A stretch of DNA of 64,000 bases from Exophiala sp. HKRS030 (GCA_023897205.1 JAHWDD010000009.1:2418001-2482000); one strand, 5' to 3'. Shown: positions 19,100 to 33,200, numbered from the stretch's first letter. The notes: a model not told the origin generated them from the sequence alone. Numbers and translations: made by a program.

Positions 19100-22000
19100 G
19101 GTGACGACGGATGATTTTGAGGATATGCTGCCTATACCGACAGATATGCCCCAGATCGGTCCAAAGGATTGACTATTGCGGCATGGTGAACAGTGCACTA
19201 GGTGCGGCGGATATCGGAAAGGCTGAGGCTACATCGGAGGCTGACAGGTTGAGCCTATTGTTGAGATGCTGAACTAGACGACAGTAGATCGAGGGAGAGG
19301 ACAAGAAATCATGTCGTTATGGATATTGTGGTTGATAGAGAGATGAAAGAGATTGAAAGAAAGGTAGGGTGTTGAAAGGTAATGCTCCCCCTTGTGTTCG
19401 ATCTGTCACCAAGGACGGAGTTCACAGCTGATAGAAGATGGGGTTGCAGATGTCAACCCATGGCTGGAAGAGTCAAGACAGGCGAGGGAGATACGCACAG
19501 GGACAGGGTTTCAGCGAGGGACTCTCGGGCCAAGTTGGATAGGCGTCACCGCAGGAGTTTAGAGCGTAGCCACTGTAGTCGACCGTGGGCTCAGGTCGTG
19601 TGCTTCTCGTAAAAGGTTCAGGGAGGGTCTTTCAGGTGGCAGCAGATAAGGACGTGTCGTGGGAGGGTCGGGCTGAGGCAGCCTATCGACGCAAGTCGAT
19701 TGGTGGGAAGAGGGCTCAGACGCTGTCAGAGAATCAGAGGGTGGGATGAAGTGAGGATGAAAATGGGATCAACTGATGACGGAGCGATTTTGGTGTTGGT
19801 GGAGCCACCCTGCTGCGTACAAGCGTACAGGCGTGCAGGCGTGGCAGTGGCAGGCTAACCTCTTAGTTAGCTTGCTGCTTGGAAGAGTCCACTGGCAGTC
19901 TGGGACGGAGGCACCTAACTGGGCCATAGGGAGCCATGACCCCCTGAAGGTTTTCTGCTAAAAGCAATTCACCTGGCCCCGAACATAGTGATGGATTTCT
20001 TTTGCGTAATGGTGTGAATCTCCTGCCACTGCCTGCCTACTGGACTCTAGTTCGTCTGGAGGGCAGGTGGAGGGTCCTCCGGAAATGGGTGCCTAGCCTC
20101 GAGGTACCACTGGCCCGGGTAGCTACACCGCGTCGGTAGGCGGATAGGTACCTAAGTCTTCCGTACTCATCTCCGTCGCTTGGTAATGTCCAGTCCAGTC
20201 AGGTTAGTCTCGTGGCTTCCCGCCGGCCACCTCCGCAGCAACCGCTCGTACCTCCCTAAGACGGTTTAGGCATCCCCCTCGCCTAACAAGCCCCCAGCAA
20301 GGCAGCCTGTAGGGGGTGAGGAAGGTGTCTTCCCCCGCCAGTGCCCAACGTGGTGGCCCTTCTTAGCCTGCAGGACGCCTAGCAGCTGCCTAGGGGTCTT
20401 TGATTTCCACATGGCGTTTCGACGCCGCAATTCGGATCGTCAGGACCAGACCAGTTTTGCTTCTTGCATTTCTTCGTCGGATCGTTCTTCCTCCTCATTA
20501 TTGGAAACTCACCTCCCCATCGAAAATGACCACACTTTTCTTTGCCGAGTACAGAGTATGCAAAATTGGTTGATTAATCGATATTTGGGCCGAGGGCTTC
20601 GCACAACCGTGCCAATGAATGCAGACTTCATTTCTTCTGCTCGGCACGATTCATCTCACGGAATGTGCCTGTACCTTTTTTCGTTTGTGCAGACTACGCT
20701 ATGTGTTCATTCTCTAGCGGATAGCACATTACAGGACAGTGACATCGTCTCTCGTAGCCTAAACAACGCCGGAGATGACAGCGTGACGGAGACCAGCCCA
20801 CTAGACTACTCCGTAGTTAGCCATGGATTAGTTTCTAGGGTTGGTCGTGGCATGCTCTATGCCCGTCTACGTAAGCCCAGTCAATTAGCACATTCGTCTA
20901 TGAAGGGACAGGTTGCATCTGCGAAAGTGATTATCAATGAGAAATATAGCACACCACCTTCAAGTCAGCATCGTTTTCCCTCCACCAGAAAAGTCTGTAT
21001 TCTGCCACTATTTAGAAGGAGAAGCTTGTCACTACGCCGTGGTTGTTGTGTGCTGCTTCACATCCGGAAACCCCACTCCCTACTCCGGCTTCTGCTTCTG
21101 CTCCTTGAATGTAAAATTTGTCTTCCGGCTAGCGGCTACTGGCCCATGGCCTCGCCATCAACTTCCCAGCAACCATTTTGCGAAGAAAGTTAAGCATCCG
21201 ACGTAATAGGACAAGGAAAGCGAGCGAGCGAGCCAACAAGCTATTCTTACGAGCACATAGGACGGTGCTGTGAAACATCTGCTCTCACGCTGTACAACCT
21301 TTGCCATCATGTCTTTCAAGCTCCTGATTCCACACTTGGGCTTTTACATAGCGGTCTACGGCCAGTGAGGCGCTGTACTTGAGAATGTGGGATGAAATGT
21401 ACCCAGCGAATGCACATCCCATATAGGATGACCAATCGTGGAAAACAGACGGGTCACAGATTTTCTCCGTTCCATTGCTGAACTAGCCCATGTCGACATC
21501 CTGTACGCCGAATTCCGAAGCCAGTTGTGTATTCAGTGGCACCTAAGTGGTAGACACAAGGTGCCGTCCTTTCCATAGTGTCCACGAACATCGAACCCAT
21601 GTGCTGGAACGTCAGATATTTTTTCTCCTTTGACCTTTCCAAGGTCAAGTCGATGGGTTAATCTCTTTTAAACGTCCCCACTCCCGGTGATCATCAAAGT
21701 TGAGTGCAAGGCATTTGGTAGACCACTTCCTGGCGCCAGCGATTGGAGTAGCATTCGAGCCCTCAATCTGCTTTAGGTGTGCTCCACCCATGTGCTCAGA
21801 GTCTCTTGTGCCATTGCTACGAGACATTGGTACAAGTGAGTAGGTCATCGAAGCGTCAGAACATCCTGGAAGGATTTCTTCTGATTGCTCACAGACTGCC
21901 CGTCCATCGTTATACGCCCAAGGTCCTGGGCCATTAAATGCGCTCAAGAAACGCCAGACTTGACTAGGGGCCAGTATCCGGCCCTGTAAACCTCAGTACA

Positions 22001-22293
22001 GTAATAAATAGTCCCAATGTAGGTCTCGTGGTACCGGTGTGGACAGGGTAAGGATTTCGGCCCTGCGACAGTGAACTCAATCTGCCAACATCTGCATCTG
22101 GCTGTGCACGACAGTTCGTAATATCAAGCCTTGTTGAGAGCGACTCGAAATATGACTAGACGGCAAACGATTTCGTGTGATGTAGCCTCGCAAATCATGA
22201 CATACCGATAGAAAAGCTAGCTCACCTCATGTCTTCGTCGAGGTATTTGCACAAACTTGTGTCGACGAGTGTGACGGTTGATCCATCAATGAC
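19100..22293. other. 3.2-kb region without a supported gene
   Basis: It contains the upstream DNA of the 17.5-19.1 kb gene and the 3' side of ssn8. One 260-codon open frame (20411-21193) is present, but its composition looks random. Dispersed TAGGTA-type motifs occur near 20140. Nothing else is evident. Confidence 0.5.
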
Positions 22294-23439
22294 CTAGCTG
22301 TCCAAGCCCCTCGCCTTCAAACACCTTCCCACAACATCTTTAACAGCCTTTTCACTGTACTGCTCCCAGCAATCATATAGACTGATCATTTCCTGCGTAC
22401 CTTCAATCATCCGCATGATGTCGAGATCTGACTCGACCAAGAATTTCAGCAGCGCCTGCATCCGTTCAGACTCTTTGATCGCTTGGATCGTCTTTTCTCG
22501 TTCACTCGTACCGGATGTTGACGAATTTGACGACGGATCTGAACTTTGAGGCTGGGACTGTATGGATGACTGTGAGAGGCTGTGTTGATGAGTGAAGCGA
22601 TTCTGCGGTTTGCCTGCCATGCCAGCGTTCATGGTTGAGCTTGACTGAGATCCATTTGCTTGGCTGGACATATGCAGGCTGGTGAGTATGTTGTTAAAAG
22701 GGCCAGACATGGTGGGGCGATTGCCTCCAAAAGATGAAAATGGTCCAGACTCAGGATTAGTAAGAGTATCATGCGTCAAAGGCCGCAATGAGCCTGAGGC
22801 TTTGGCCGAAGGTAGAAAGATGACGGCTAGAAACATGGCGATAACGGCAGTGAGATGCGGAGGACAGGTAAGCGGTAAGTCGGTCATGAAAGTGTCATTG
22901 ATGATGGACCACGCCAAACCCAGTTCATCATTACTCAACTTCAGGTCTTGGTTTTCCTTCAAAGCAATCAAAGACCGATACGGGTGCCAAACAATCAATT
23001 GAGAGCGCATTTCTGAGATGAGACAGAACTCCATCTCGCCTAGTCTGGACACGTCTCCGGGAACAAACTCAGGCCACGACTGCCTCGCTTCTGCAGCAAC
23101 CAGGCGTATATGATGGGGCGATTCTTCCGTCTTGGAAGACAGGTAAAAGGCAGTGGCAAGTAATAGGTACAAGTTCAAATTTTGCATGGGATAAAAAAGA
23201 AAATAGCGTTGTAGGTATACCAGAGAGGTTGCAACGCATTGTTGTCGAAACTGGAGACGTTTGGCGAGTTGTAAAAGCCGATCCCGCATGAAGATGAACA
23301 TGTGTCTTCGATCAGGGTAAGGGAATTGCTCATAGACTTTGACATGGGATTTCTCCAGGTCGTCCCGTAACTCGGCAAGCTTTTCTGGAGTAAAGGTCCA
23401 ATACTTCTTTTGCGTCGAATTCCAATAGTTAGCCGACAT
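22294..23439 (-). CDS. ssn8: cyclin C, RNA polymerase II Mediator kinase-module cyclin (Ssn8/Srb11)
   Basis: A single exon of 381 residues, start ATG 23437-23439, opening with MSANYWNSTQKKYWTFTPEK as in fungal Ssn8. The cyclin box spans about 45-235 (LAKRLQFRQQCVATSLVYLQ, LATAFYLSSKTEESPHHIR). It partners the kinase Ssn3/Cdk8 in the Mediator kinase module, which represses or tunes Pol II transcription. A Ser/Gln-rich insert (about 240-310) separates the second fold from the C-terminal helix region (RMQALLKFLVESDLDIMRMI). It ends near AVKDVVGRCLKARGLDS. No intron is needed. Confidence 0.93.
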   Translation of the reverse strand: MSANYWNSTQKKYWTFTPEKLAELRDDLEKSHVKVYEQFPYPDRRHMFIFMRDRLLQLAKRLQFRQQCVATSLVYLQRYFLFYPMQNLNLYLLLATAFYLSSKTEESPHHIRLVAAEARQSWPEFVPGDVSRLGEMEFCLISEMRSQLIVWHPYRSLIALKENQDLKLSNDELGLAWSIINDTFMTDLPLTCPPHLTAVIAMFLAVIFLPSAKASGSLRPLTHDTLTNPESGPFSSFGGNRPTMSGPFNNILTSLHMSSQANGSQSSSTMNAGMAGKPQNRFTHQHSLSQSSIQSQPQSSDPSSNSSTSGTSEREKTIQAIKESERMQALLKFLVESDLDIMRMIEGTQEMISLYDCWEQYSEKAVKDVVGRCLKARGLDS

Positions 23440-24343
23440 GATCGACCTGGGGAGCCAGATGGCTCGAGATGTGACCCTTCCGACCCTGATCTATGGCAGC
23501 GAAATTTGAAGGTTGGCCATGGTGTCGTGTGGTTGGTAAGGTGATGAGAGACTCAAAAGATGAAAGCCTTCACCCACACCGTACCATTCAGGAACCCGAT
23601 CTCGCAGAGTTGGGTCAGATTATTCGTCCTTGATATTGATAAGGATCACCAACAACCCTACTCCCGAGGAAGCAGTGAGCGTGGGCTTGAAGAATCTGAG
23701 GTATCGTTGAATGTGCTGTTGAATCCTCAAGTCCCGTGACGAACTGGATGTCTTGGCGACAATGACAAGGCTCGCATTCCCACGGGCGGTCACCCAATCA
23801 ATGCATCGGCATTTTGTTCCTCGGGCAAATCCAAAGACTGAAAGCCGCAACCCCACATTGTTGATTCACCTGGCCCAGTGGGCGCCCGTACCGCTTGGTG
23901 TAGGGGCCTCAAGCACCTGTGATCTCTAGCCCCAGTGAGTGCCCAGGCGATGTCCGCCACCTATGTAACTAAGTGCCCGCTGCCCACTGCCCACTACCCA
24001 CTGATTTTCACGGCCAGCTGGCACTGCACGTCATTCTTTTCTTGCTCTCGTCTGCTCCTCACAAGAAGCTTGACACATCTGCCTACCTGAAAGTTTACAG
24101 CTCCACTAACGACAAGACACATTCAAATGCAGATTCTCGTCATTTTCTCCTCATCAAACTGATTTGCTCTGTCTTGGTCTTTCGAGCCTCGTCTATCTCT
24201 ACCTCCGTCGCCCTCATCAACCTCTGCATCAAGGTCGTCGACTGACTGACCCGGCAACTCCAAGTGCTCCAACTCAAGAGCATAGCACACAACCATGATC
24301 CCTCACAGATAGCCACCGTTTCCGCAGTCATACAAGGCGTAGT
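23440..24343. other. divergent ssn8 / mitochondrial carrier intergenic region
   Basis: About 900 bp with only small chance frames. It must include both promoters. No distinctive motif was identified. Confidence 0.45.
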
Positions 24344-26087
24344 ATGAACGGAGAGTCGGATGAACGCCGCGACAAGCGGATTCAAGACTTATGGCGCAAG
24401 CTTGATACTCGCAACCAGGGCGAATTGGACCTCCCCGCCCTCCAGAAAGGCCTTCGCACTATCGACCATCCTTTAAAGAATGCCGACGATCTCCTACACG
24501 ATGTCCTAAAAGTGGTCGATACTTCTGGTGATGGAAGGATTCAGTACAACGAGTTCAGAGTCTTCGTCGAGCACGCAGAGAAAGAGCTCTGGCAGCTGTT
24601 TGAGAGTATAGACAAAGACCATAGTGGCGCCCTAGATAAGGATGAATTGAGGAGTGCCTTCAGCCGGTCAGGACTTACCATTAGCAATGCCAAGCTGGAC
24701 CAATTCTTTGACGAGGTCGATACAAATCACGATGGCGAAATCAGTTTCGAGGAATGGAGGTGAGCTAACCATCAAAAGATACTCGTCTGGTGCTAAGTCC
24801 CACAGGAATTTCCTACTCTTTCTCCCATCTGGCCAGCCGAGCCTGAGAGCTGTCATCACATATTACTCCGCAACTGCCAATGTCAATCAAGAAGGAGATG
24901 TCCATATCAACGACACACTGCAGGGTTTTGGTAGGTTCTGCCTCCTTGGTCACAATCGGGTCGCGACGAGATCCGAGTGTTGTACACATTCAGACCTCTT
25001 CTACCACACCATTGTCCTCGAGCATTTCCTTCAATCTTGTAGTCTTACACTTTCTGACTCGTTGCTAGAAGTGCTAACAGATTTCTTTCCACCGCTAGGC
25101 TATTTCATAGCGGGTGGCGTCGCAGGCATTGTCTCACGAACTGCCACAGCTCCACTTGATCGACTAAAGGTCTACTTGATAGCCCAAACCAGTCCAAAGA
25201 AAGCCGCTATTGAAGCCGCACGAAAAGGCGCCCCTTTGCAAGTCGTTGCCAATTTCGCACGGCCCTTGGTCGATGCCTGTAAGGACCTGTGGGCTGCAGG
25301 AGGTTTGCGAAGCTTGTTTGCTGGCAATGGCCTCAATGTTGTAAAAGTCATGCCCGAATCAGCCATCAAATTCGGCGCATACGAAGCAGCAAAAAGAGCC
25401 TTGGCCGAATTTGAAGGCTCAGACGCCAAACATCTTCATCCTACATCACAATTTCTAGCAGGAGGCATAGGAGGTGTCGTCTCGCAGTGCGTCGTATATC
25501 CTCTTGACACGCTCAAATTGTAAGTGGTATCATGCGTTGAGGCTCAACATGTTAATCGCTTTGACAGTCGAATGCAATGTGAAACTGTGTCCGGCGGCCT
25601 TCATGGCAACGCTTTGATCGCACAGACAGCGCAGAAAATGTGGAGACAAGGCAAGCTGGTTCCTTATTACCGCGGGCTCGGAATGGGCTTAGCAGGCATG
25701 TTTCCCTACAGTGCCATTGATTTATTCATCTTTGAAAACTGCAAGCATTACGTGCTTGCCAGAAAAGCGAAGAAGGAACGATGTCATGAAGAAGATGTCG
25801 ACATGAGCAATCTAGTCACCGGCGTGATCGGAGCAACGTCTGGTGCGATCAGTGCGACTGTGGTCTATCCCATTAATTTGTTGAGAACACGGCTACAGGC
25901 ACAGGGGACCGTCCTACACCCACCTACATATACTGGAATCGCAGATGTAACAATCAAAACCATACAAGGAGAGGGTATCAAGGGACTCTTCAAAGGTGTA
26001 ACACCTAATTTGTTGAAGGTGGCGCCAGCTGTAAGTATCAGCTATGTGATTTATGAGAACAGTAAAGCATTACTGGGATTGCATTGA
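24344..26087 (+). CDS. calcium-dependent mitochondrial carrier (SCaMC/Sal1-type ATP-Mg/phosphate carrier)
   Basis: Four exons: 24344-24759, 24806-24930, 25099-25519 and 25568-26087; the introns (46, 168 and 48 nt) have GT-AG ends; total 493 residues. The N-terminal regulatory domain has EF-hands, seen as DTSGDGRIQYNEF, DKDHSGALDKDEL and DTNHDGEISFEEW. The transport domain has three mitochondrial carrier repeats with PxD/E signatures: APLDRLK, YPLDTLK and YPINLLR, the last with Asn in place of the usual acidic residue. Carriers of this type exchange ATP-Mg or ADP for phosphate across the inner mitochondrial membrane when Ca2+ binds on the outer side. The EF-hand plus carrier fusion makes the assignment firm at family level; the exact substrate is inferred. 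Confidence 0.9.
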
Positions 26088-27166
26088 GGGAATCTGCGCA
26101 GTCCGCTGTTTGGACGATGAAAGTTGGCCACGAATGACCACAACACAACTGAACATGTCAACGACAGGGTATAGAGTGGGACATGTTGTATTTTCTCAAT
26201 ACAAATTAAACAGACTAATGACACGATCTGGTACCTTGTAAAACGAAAAATTTTCATGGTTATGCAGGACTTCTGGCATCGCTGGGGGGCAAAAAGACCA
26301 TCCACGGAGATGCACCACCTCGGATCTTGTCGACTAGTGGCTAGCAGGGACAGCCGAGCGGGCCACCAGTGAACAGCTCCTAGACTGCTCACCCTCCCGG
26401 TCACACGTCAACCAGTGAGGGTATTCCATGTCAGGGAATGTATAGAAACAAAGGGTCTAGCGAAGCAGATCCGTTATAACTTCTGTTCCTGCATGAGTGT
26501 GATCAACGCCGCAAGGCTGTGATGGATCACGAACTTCATGTATCACCAAAAGGCAAGCCTCACGTGCAAGGCTGAAATTCAATTCAATTCCCCGCCGTCT
26601 GACAGAACCACTTTTCTTTTTCCCACCAATAGTGGGGCACGGCAAGAGCAATTACTCACCCTCCCACTCTACCCAGCAGAACTCTAGTACGTTCTTACGT
26701 CTCTTCAGTGCCCTCCCTATACAAGTCGATCGCACGTCTTTTATTCTCTTTGTGATGCCATTTGCAGAAAACTGTACTGGCAGATTCCCCCGAACACTAC
26801 GTGGAACAAGAACAGGTTGTTTTTGCCCTCTGCTCACTTCTGCTCCGCACTTTGGAGAAGAGACAAGCCTATCAGCCGAGTTCCTCCACTCCGCAAATCC
26901 CATCGCATCTTAATCGCTCGTTATCGTGCCTACTGACTAATACAACTGATATCTCCTCTTGGTATCCTTCACGTCGTCGAATTTGAACTCGAGCCTCATC
27001 TTATCCCACATCCCATCAGGGTACATCGTCCGCAGGAAAATATGCTAATGTCCAGCCCTGGGTCGAACAGGAGTTCGTCCTCATTACCAGGATTGGATCG
27101 ATGAATACTTTGGGCCATTGAACCTGAACCAGATCTACGATTAGAATCCCTGCTTGCTCTTGCACA
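26088..27166. other. nirA upstream region
   Basis: About 1.1 kb between the carrier stop and the nirA start. Short frames only; no conserved protein is recognised. It should hold the nirA promoter and 5' leader. Confidence 0.45.
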
Positions 27167-30100
27167 ATGTCCGAGGGCGGCAAACCCGAAGATAACCCTT
27201 CTTATAACACGACTACAACCTCTACCACCAGAAACGCCTCCCCGATAGCTGATAAGGCCGAATCCGCAGACACTTCGGCGCAACCAAATCCAAAAGGCAA
27301 GAACAAACCTAAAGACAAGGAATCCAATGCCAATAGCAAAAGAAGGTGTGTGAGTACAGCATGTGTCGCATGCAGAAAGAGAAAGTCGAAATGCGATGGA
27401 AATTTACCAAAATGCGCAGCATGTGCATCCGTCTACATGACTGAGTGCGAATATGCCCCTCATACAGACCACAGAAGGAAAGGTGTATACAAAAAGGAAG
27501 TTGACAGCTCAAAGGCCAAGAATTCCACCCTCCAGATCCTCATCCAGGCTATCCTGAATGCGGAAGAGGAGGATGTTATGGACCTCGTCCATCAGATCCG
27601 CACTTGCGATAGCTTAGAGGACCTTGCGCATACCATCGAAAATCAGGAAAAGGGAATAGCCGAAGACAATGTTCCAGATTCACCTGTATATGGTCAAGAA
27701 CTTGGGGTACCTCAATTCGAGGCCGAACTCTCAAGGAAGATGGGTGATTTGATGCTCGATGGCTCTGTGAAATTCATCGGAGGGACATCCAACCTAATCT
27801 GGCTACCATCTGACTATGAGCCATCTGGAAATTCTCCGGGTCAGCTACAAACCCATGGTGTTGTTCGTCCACGTGAGGAGGCTATCATCTCGTGGACGAC
27901 CGTGACGCAAGACAAGGAGGTAATCTTGCATCTTGTGAACATGTACTTTTGTTGGCACTATGCATTCTTTACTACTTTGGCAAAGCAGCTCTTCTACCGA
28001 GACTTTTTGACGGGTACGACATCGCAGTACTGCTCACCGTTGTTGGTCAATGTCATGCTCGCTCTTGGTTGTCATTTCTCCACACGGCCTGCTGCTCGGG
28101 CGGATCCCGATGACTCGAGTACCACTGGAGACCATTTCTTTGCAGAAGCAAAGCGGTTATTGTATGAGAACGACGAATTTGCAAATGCAAAGTTATGTAC
28201 GGTTCAAGCTCTGGCTTTGATGTCGGTTCGAGAAGCCGGCTGTGGACGTGAGAGCAAAGGCTGGGTTTACAGCGGTATGAGCTTTCGAATGGCGGGTGAT
28301 CTTGGATTGAATGTCGACACGGCCCCTATCAATGAATCTTCAAGACTTACAGACGAAGACATTGATGCCAGAAGGATCACATTCTGGGGCTGTTTCTTGT
28401 TTGATAAGTATGTGCCTTTCTTCCCTCTACCCAAATGTCTACTGACAAGTTCTCTACAGATGCTGGTCGAACTACCTCGGACGTCAACCACAGCTTTTAG
28501 CCTCCAATATCTCTGTGAAGAGGCCCGATGTGTTTCCGACGGAAGATAGTGAAATGTGGTCCCCGTATACCGATGCCGGAATTGTTCAATCACATGTACA
28601 GCCAGCACGGACTAGAGCAGTCGCGTTGCAGCTATCAAAACTTGCTGAGATATCCAGTGATTTGCTAACATCTTTTTACAACCCGACTCAAATTGACAAA
28701 CCGCTTCCTAGGCATACGGAGCTGAAGAAGCTTAGCGACCTTCATACTCGGCTTGAAGCCTGGAAGCAAGCCCTTCCTACTGAGATGGAACCCAAAGAAG
28801 GCCAGCTACCTCAAGTTTTGTTAATGCAGTAAGTTGGATTCTGTTTACCAACTGTGTCATCCCTCACAATATTGACATGATCATCAGCATGTTTTTTCAG
28901 CTCCTATACATCCACCTTTACCGGCCCTTCCTCAAGTACACACGTGCAACATCACCATTACCTTCCCATGTGTCCCCTCGAAAGTTTTGTACGCAGGGAG
29001 CGGCAGCGATTTCGAAATTGTTTCGATTGTACAAACGAACCCATGGTCTTCGACAGATTTGCAATATAGCGATTTACATCGTCCACTCGGCATGTACAAT
29101 TCATCTTCTGAACCTTCCCGAGAAGAATGCCCGTAGAGATATAATTCACGGCCTCAAGCACCTTGAAGAAATGGGTGAATGCTGGACGGCGGCAAGGAGA
29201 ACATTGGCTATCTTACAACTATGCGCTGAAAGGTGGAAGATTGACATGCCCGAGGAAGTAGGAATGGTTTACACTCGTGTACGAGGGAAATGGGGTGACG
29301 GGCTTGCCAGTAATACAAACGCTCCGTCGCCCCATTCCCCACAAAGCCAGAATCTGGCGCAAATGGCTCGACAGATCAATTCTCAGTCAACACAATTGAC
29401 AGATGTCACATCGCAAAACATCATGCAACAGCAGCAACAAGGGTCGAATTGGAACACTGTAGCGGGTCAAACTTCAATCCCGCAACAGTATGCAGGAATA
29501 TCTATTGCGATGGCACCCAGCCCTGCTGAAACAATAGATACACGACGATCCTCTGGTGGGTTATCACTCCCTCCTACCACAGCTGCAGACCTCTCACGAA
29601 ATGTGCATAAAGTGCGAGCCTCGACCTACCTGACCCAAGCCCAACAAGATGCATGGAACGCCCACACAGCACGTCTCAACACCGCTGTCGCCTCTGCCAG
29701 CGGTGGCGGAAGTTCAAGCGCACGTACAGCCGAAGCCGCCAAGCTCTTCGGTGGCATCGACAGCTTAATGGAAGAAACCCAAGACTGGTTCTTCAAGGAC
29801 CAGAACCAATTGGCCGTCGGATTCGAGAACTGGGGTGATGTGGATCAAGGCATATCCAGCGGTAGCAATGGTCAGGACTGGGGAACTTTGGATCTCGACT
29901 TCTTTGATACAGACGGTCCCAACGGCGCCAGAAATGTCGCGCCGGGTAATGGCAGTGGCGGTAGAATGAACGGCGGGAGCAATGTCCCCACAGATGAGAA
30001 TTCTCCAGCGGACTATGCAAATGGCGGTGGTGGTCTCGGCTACTCATACGACGGGTACATGAATACCAGTGCGGTTGACGCAAATGGCAATTCACTTAGC

Positions 30101-30292
30101 GGTAATGGTTATGGTCAGCAATACGCCAGCTACTCGAAGCAGGTTAATGGCGGTCCCAACGGCCCTGGCTCAGGCTCCAGTGGTGGAGTTGGATATCAGA
30201 TGCAGTCTGAATCTGGAAACCGTACGTACGGGTATAAGCGACACCACCAGGCGTCGCAGGGCGGCGCGTTTGATGATGACATGTATTATTGA
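27167..30292 (+). CDS. nirA: Zn2Cys6 transcription factor, nitrate assimilation regulator NirA/NIT4
   Basis: Three exons: 27167-28407, 28460-28828 and 28888-30292 (introns 52 and 59 nt); total 1004 residues. The zinc cluster has Cys at about 66, 69, 76, 83, 86 and 94 (CVACRKRKSKC...), followed by DHRRKGVYKK. Next comes the family block STLQILIQAILNAEEEDVMD and then the fungal middle homology region (RITFWGCFLFDK-CWSNYLGR across intron 1, and QLLYIHLYRPFLKY). The C-terminal 350 residues are Gln/Asn/Gly-rich, as expected for an activation domain. NirA acts in the nucleus with AreA to switch on nitrate and nitrite reductase and nitrate transport. No nitrate assimilation structural gene is in the window, so the name rests on sequence pattern alone. 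Confidence 0.85.
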
Positions 30293-33200
30293 AGAATTCC
30301 AACCGGGTTTCGCGGCGATGAACGGGTTCAGCTTGGAGGAGGGACTACCACACGAGTAAACAACGGCGTATAATATTACGGACGATTGGGTGCAAAAAGG
30401 AGGGAAATGATCGAGTGTTCCCATCCGATAGAGGTGGCTGAATTTTCAGAAGGGGTGGCTTCTCTGGATAGTACATTTCTTGAACAGTCATCATGCTCGA
30501 CACGACATTCCAGGACCAAGGAGATGAGGTGACGAGGCGACGAGATCCAACGAAGTTTATGATGGTTGCACAGGTTCACGGTTCAAGGTTTTCGACGGAC
30601 AAGATAATTTTCTAGGTATTGATTGATTCTTGAACAATATATATCTTTATTTATACACTCCTCCAAACACACATATATATCTATATTTTAAGACGTGTAT
30701 ACAGTATATCTCTAGCCAAGACTCTTTCTTGATCTCTACCACAATGAAGCTGGTATTAGCCCAGTGTGACCGTGGGACGCGCTCCTGTCTAGAACAAGTG
30801 AAATATCCAAAAAATCGAAATGTGCATCCTAAGTCCTTGGTTTTATGTCTTCCATACCTAGGTATGTTTCTGCCATACCCGGGGCCGAGGGCCATGGGTC
30901 GTGGCTAGGATTGATTCACAGACGTTGGTTACTCATCATTCCTGGCAAGGAGTTGGAACAAGAGGGATTTCCAGGGGTGGTGGATTGGGGTCCTGACTCC
31001 TGATCAACGGTTGGGTTAGTCGGCGAGGGGAAAGGGTAGTGTTGAATAGACATTGGGACAGAATATAGGGGTGGGGCCGCATGTTATTGTCTATCGCTAT
31101 GCTGGTCTACCTTCTGACCTACCTACCTAACTACCTACTTGAAAACCTGGCCAGGCATTTGGTACTGTGAGAACTCGAACATTACGTATACCTCGTGATA
31201 TAATCGAATCTCACCATAGGATTTCTTCGCTAGCTCGATCCGAACCATTCCATGTCCTGACGCTGCACCTGACCAAGGAGCCTCGGGGTGGCGGAATGGC
31301 GAAGTGAGCGACTTTTTTCCCCCTTGAACAACAGATAATATTGATGACAGGGATGGGAAGGGGCCTTATTGAGAGATGTTTGACCGGATCTTTACTGTTT
31401 ATTCTATTCAATAGAAGCCGTTTTACCTTGGTACAATGGTTCAAAGAAGTAGCTCACGATGAGCGAAAGCCCGCCATGCCATGGTCATTTCTTTATTGAA
31501 TTTTGACGTTTTCACGGCGCCTATAAGTGGAAGATGAAGATGATGTGCACACGCTGAATCTGGGGTGAGATCGTCGTAGGATGATAATCGCGCAGACAAG
31601 CGAAAGCTTGATACTTGAAAAGGGTAGTTGTGGAGATGATGGGGACAGAGATGTAGGATTCGGATTATGTATACCTCTCGGACGGTGGGCCGTCCGAACT
31701 CGACTCAATTGATGGTCGAACAGAATGTGAACCTCTCTGGGCGTCGTTTGGCCCTTTGACAGTCCCTTTAGTTAGGCTGCTATTGGGTTACATCTTTGCT
31801 AGAGTATTAGAGATGTTACTTGACAAATTCAGTCTCTCAGGTCCGATCGGGACTGCGGAGACATCTTCAGGGGACAGATTGGCAGTGGTGGCCTATTTGC
31901 GGGATATTTCATCATCACTATTGGCTAGAATAACGGCACATGCCCTACCTAGGCTCGTCTCTTTACAGCAGTAGTCATAAGTAACCTTGCTGGATTGCTT
32001 ACCTCTCATGGAATTTCGCGGGAGCGGGTTGACGGCAACGAGGAGAGTTTGCTCAGTCTTCTCGCGGAGATCTGTGCGTCTTGTCTGGACATTGACTCAC
32101 ACAAGGTTTGAACCATGTGACAATCGTTATGAATGATGGTGCTAAGTTCCGAGAGATTTCCGATGGCCTCAAGGCTCTTGTCAAATCTCGAGGATGGAAG
32201 CGGTCGGGGCCTGCCAAACGTGTTCACCCACGCAAATTCTGCTCAGGTCACAGCCCGGTATGGATAGGAGGAGTCATGTGCAGTGGAAGTCCAATGCATG
32301 GGTACGTAGGCACTGTAGGAAGGGCTTCTCGTCAATCTGTGGGCTAAGCTAGATTGCAGCTCTTCATGTATGGAGTCGGCAGTAAGGCGCCCGGGACCCT
32401 GAAATTGGAATTTAAAATACAGAAGATTTCAGATGGCCTGATCATGAAGGCTTACCTCTGCTGCATAAGACAGGTGGATGGCCTTCATACATGGGAAGGG
32501 AGTGTTAGTCAGAACTCCGTGGCCAGGGAATCAAGAGAGTGGATGACTGTGAATAAGCGAAAATCCGTGATAGGCGTGATTCATTTCCGGTAGTGGGTCT
32601 CCTGACTGTGGTCCGTGAATGGTCTGGGGAACAATCAGCCGTAAGATTTTAGAGGTCGAGGCTCTTGGGAAGACTAGGACCATGATGAAGCATTGAATTT
32701 TCATATTATGATAGTTTCGTGATACTGAGAAGTTGCAGATTTGTGGGCAGAGTCTGTGAACTGATAATTTTACTCATGGGAGGAAGGTGACGCTGGGAGT
32801 GTTTCATTTGAAGGTTGCACTTTCCTGATTATGCACAAAAGGACGAGAAGTGCTACGTCACCAATGAATTCCAGTAAACCAGAATGTGGCAGTCGTAAAT
32901 TTCCGTGTTGGTACTGGCCTTTCAAGTACCGCAGAAAGAAGCAGGTACTTAGCATCTGCCTATAGTAGCACTGCATGCATGGTACCAGTCGCCTGCTGAG
33001 GTACCTGAATCGCTGGTAGCCACTATATAGCCACCTACCTCGATCGTTGTCACAAGTATCACGTTACCTTGAAATCTCCCCCAAAACTTGGTCTTGGCAC
33101 ACATTCAATATTCCACCAAGTCATCACCAAGTCACCACCAAGTCACCGCCAAGTCATCCTCATTGTTCTGCCAAAAACTTGGCTTCTTGATCGCATGAGC

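Noticed and set aside
20411..21193. 260-codon open frame on the plus strand
   Set aside because: Its composition looks random, it has no recognisable motif or matching exon, and it sits in a region with no other coding signal. Judged a chance frame, though a fast-evolving gene cannot be excluded.
21454..21947. Pair of overlapping minus-strand frames
   Set aside because: No ATG start for the longer frame, no motif, and no splice sites joining them convincingly.
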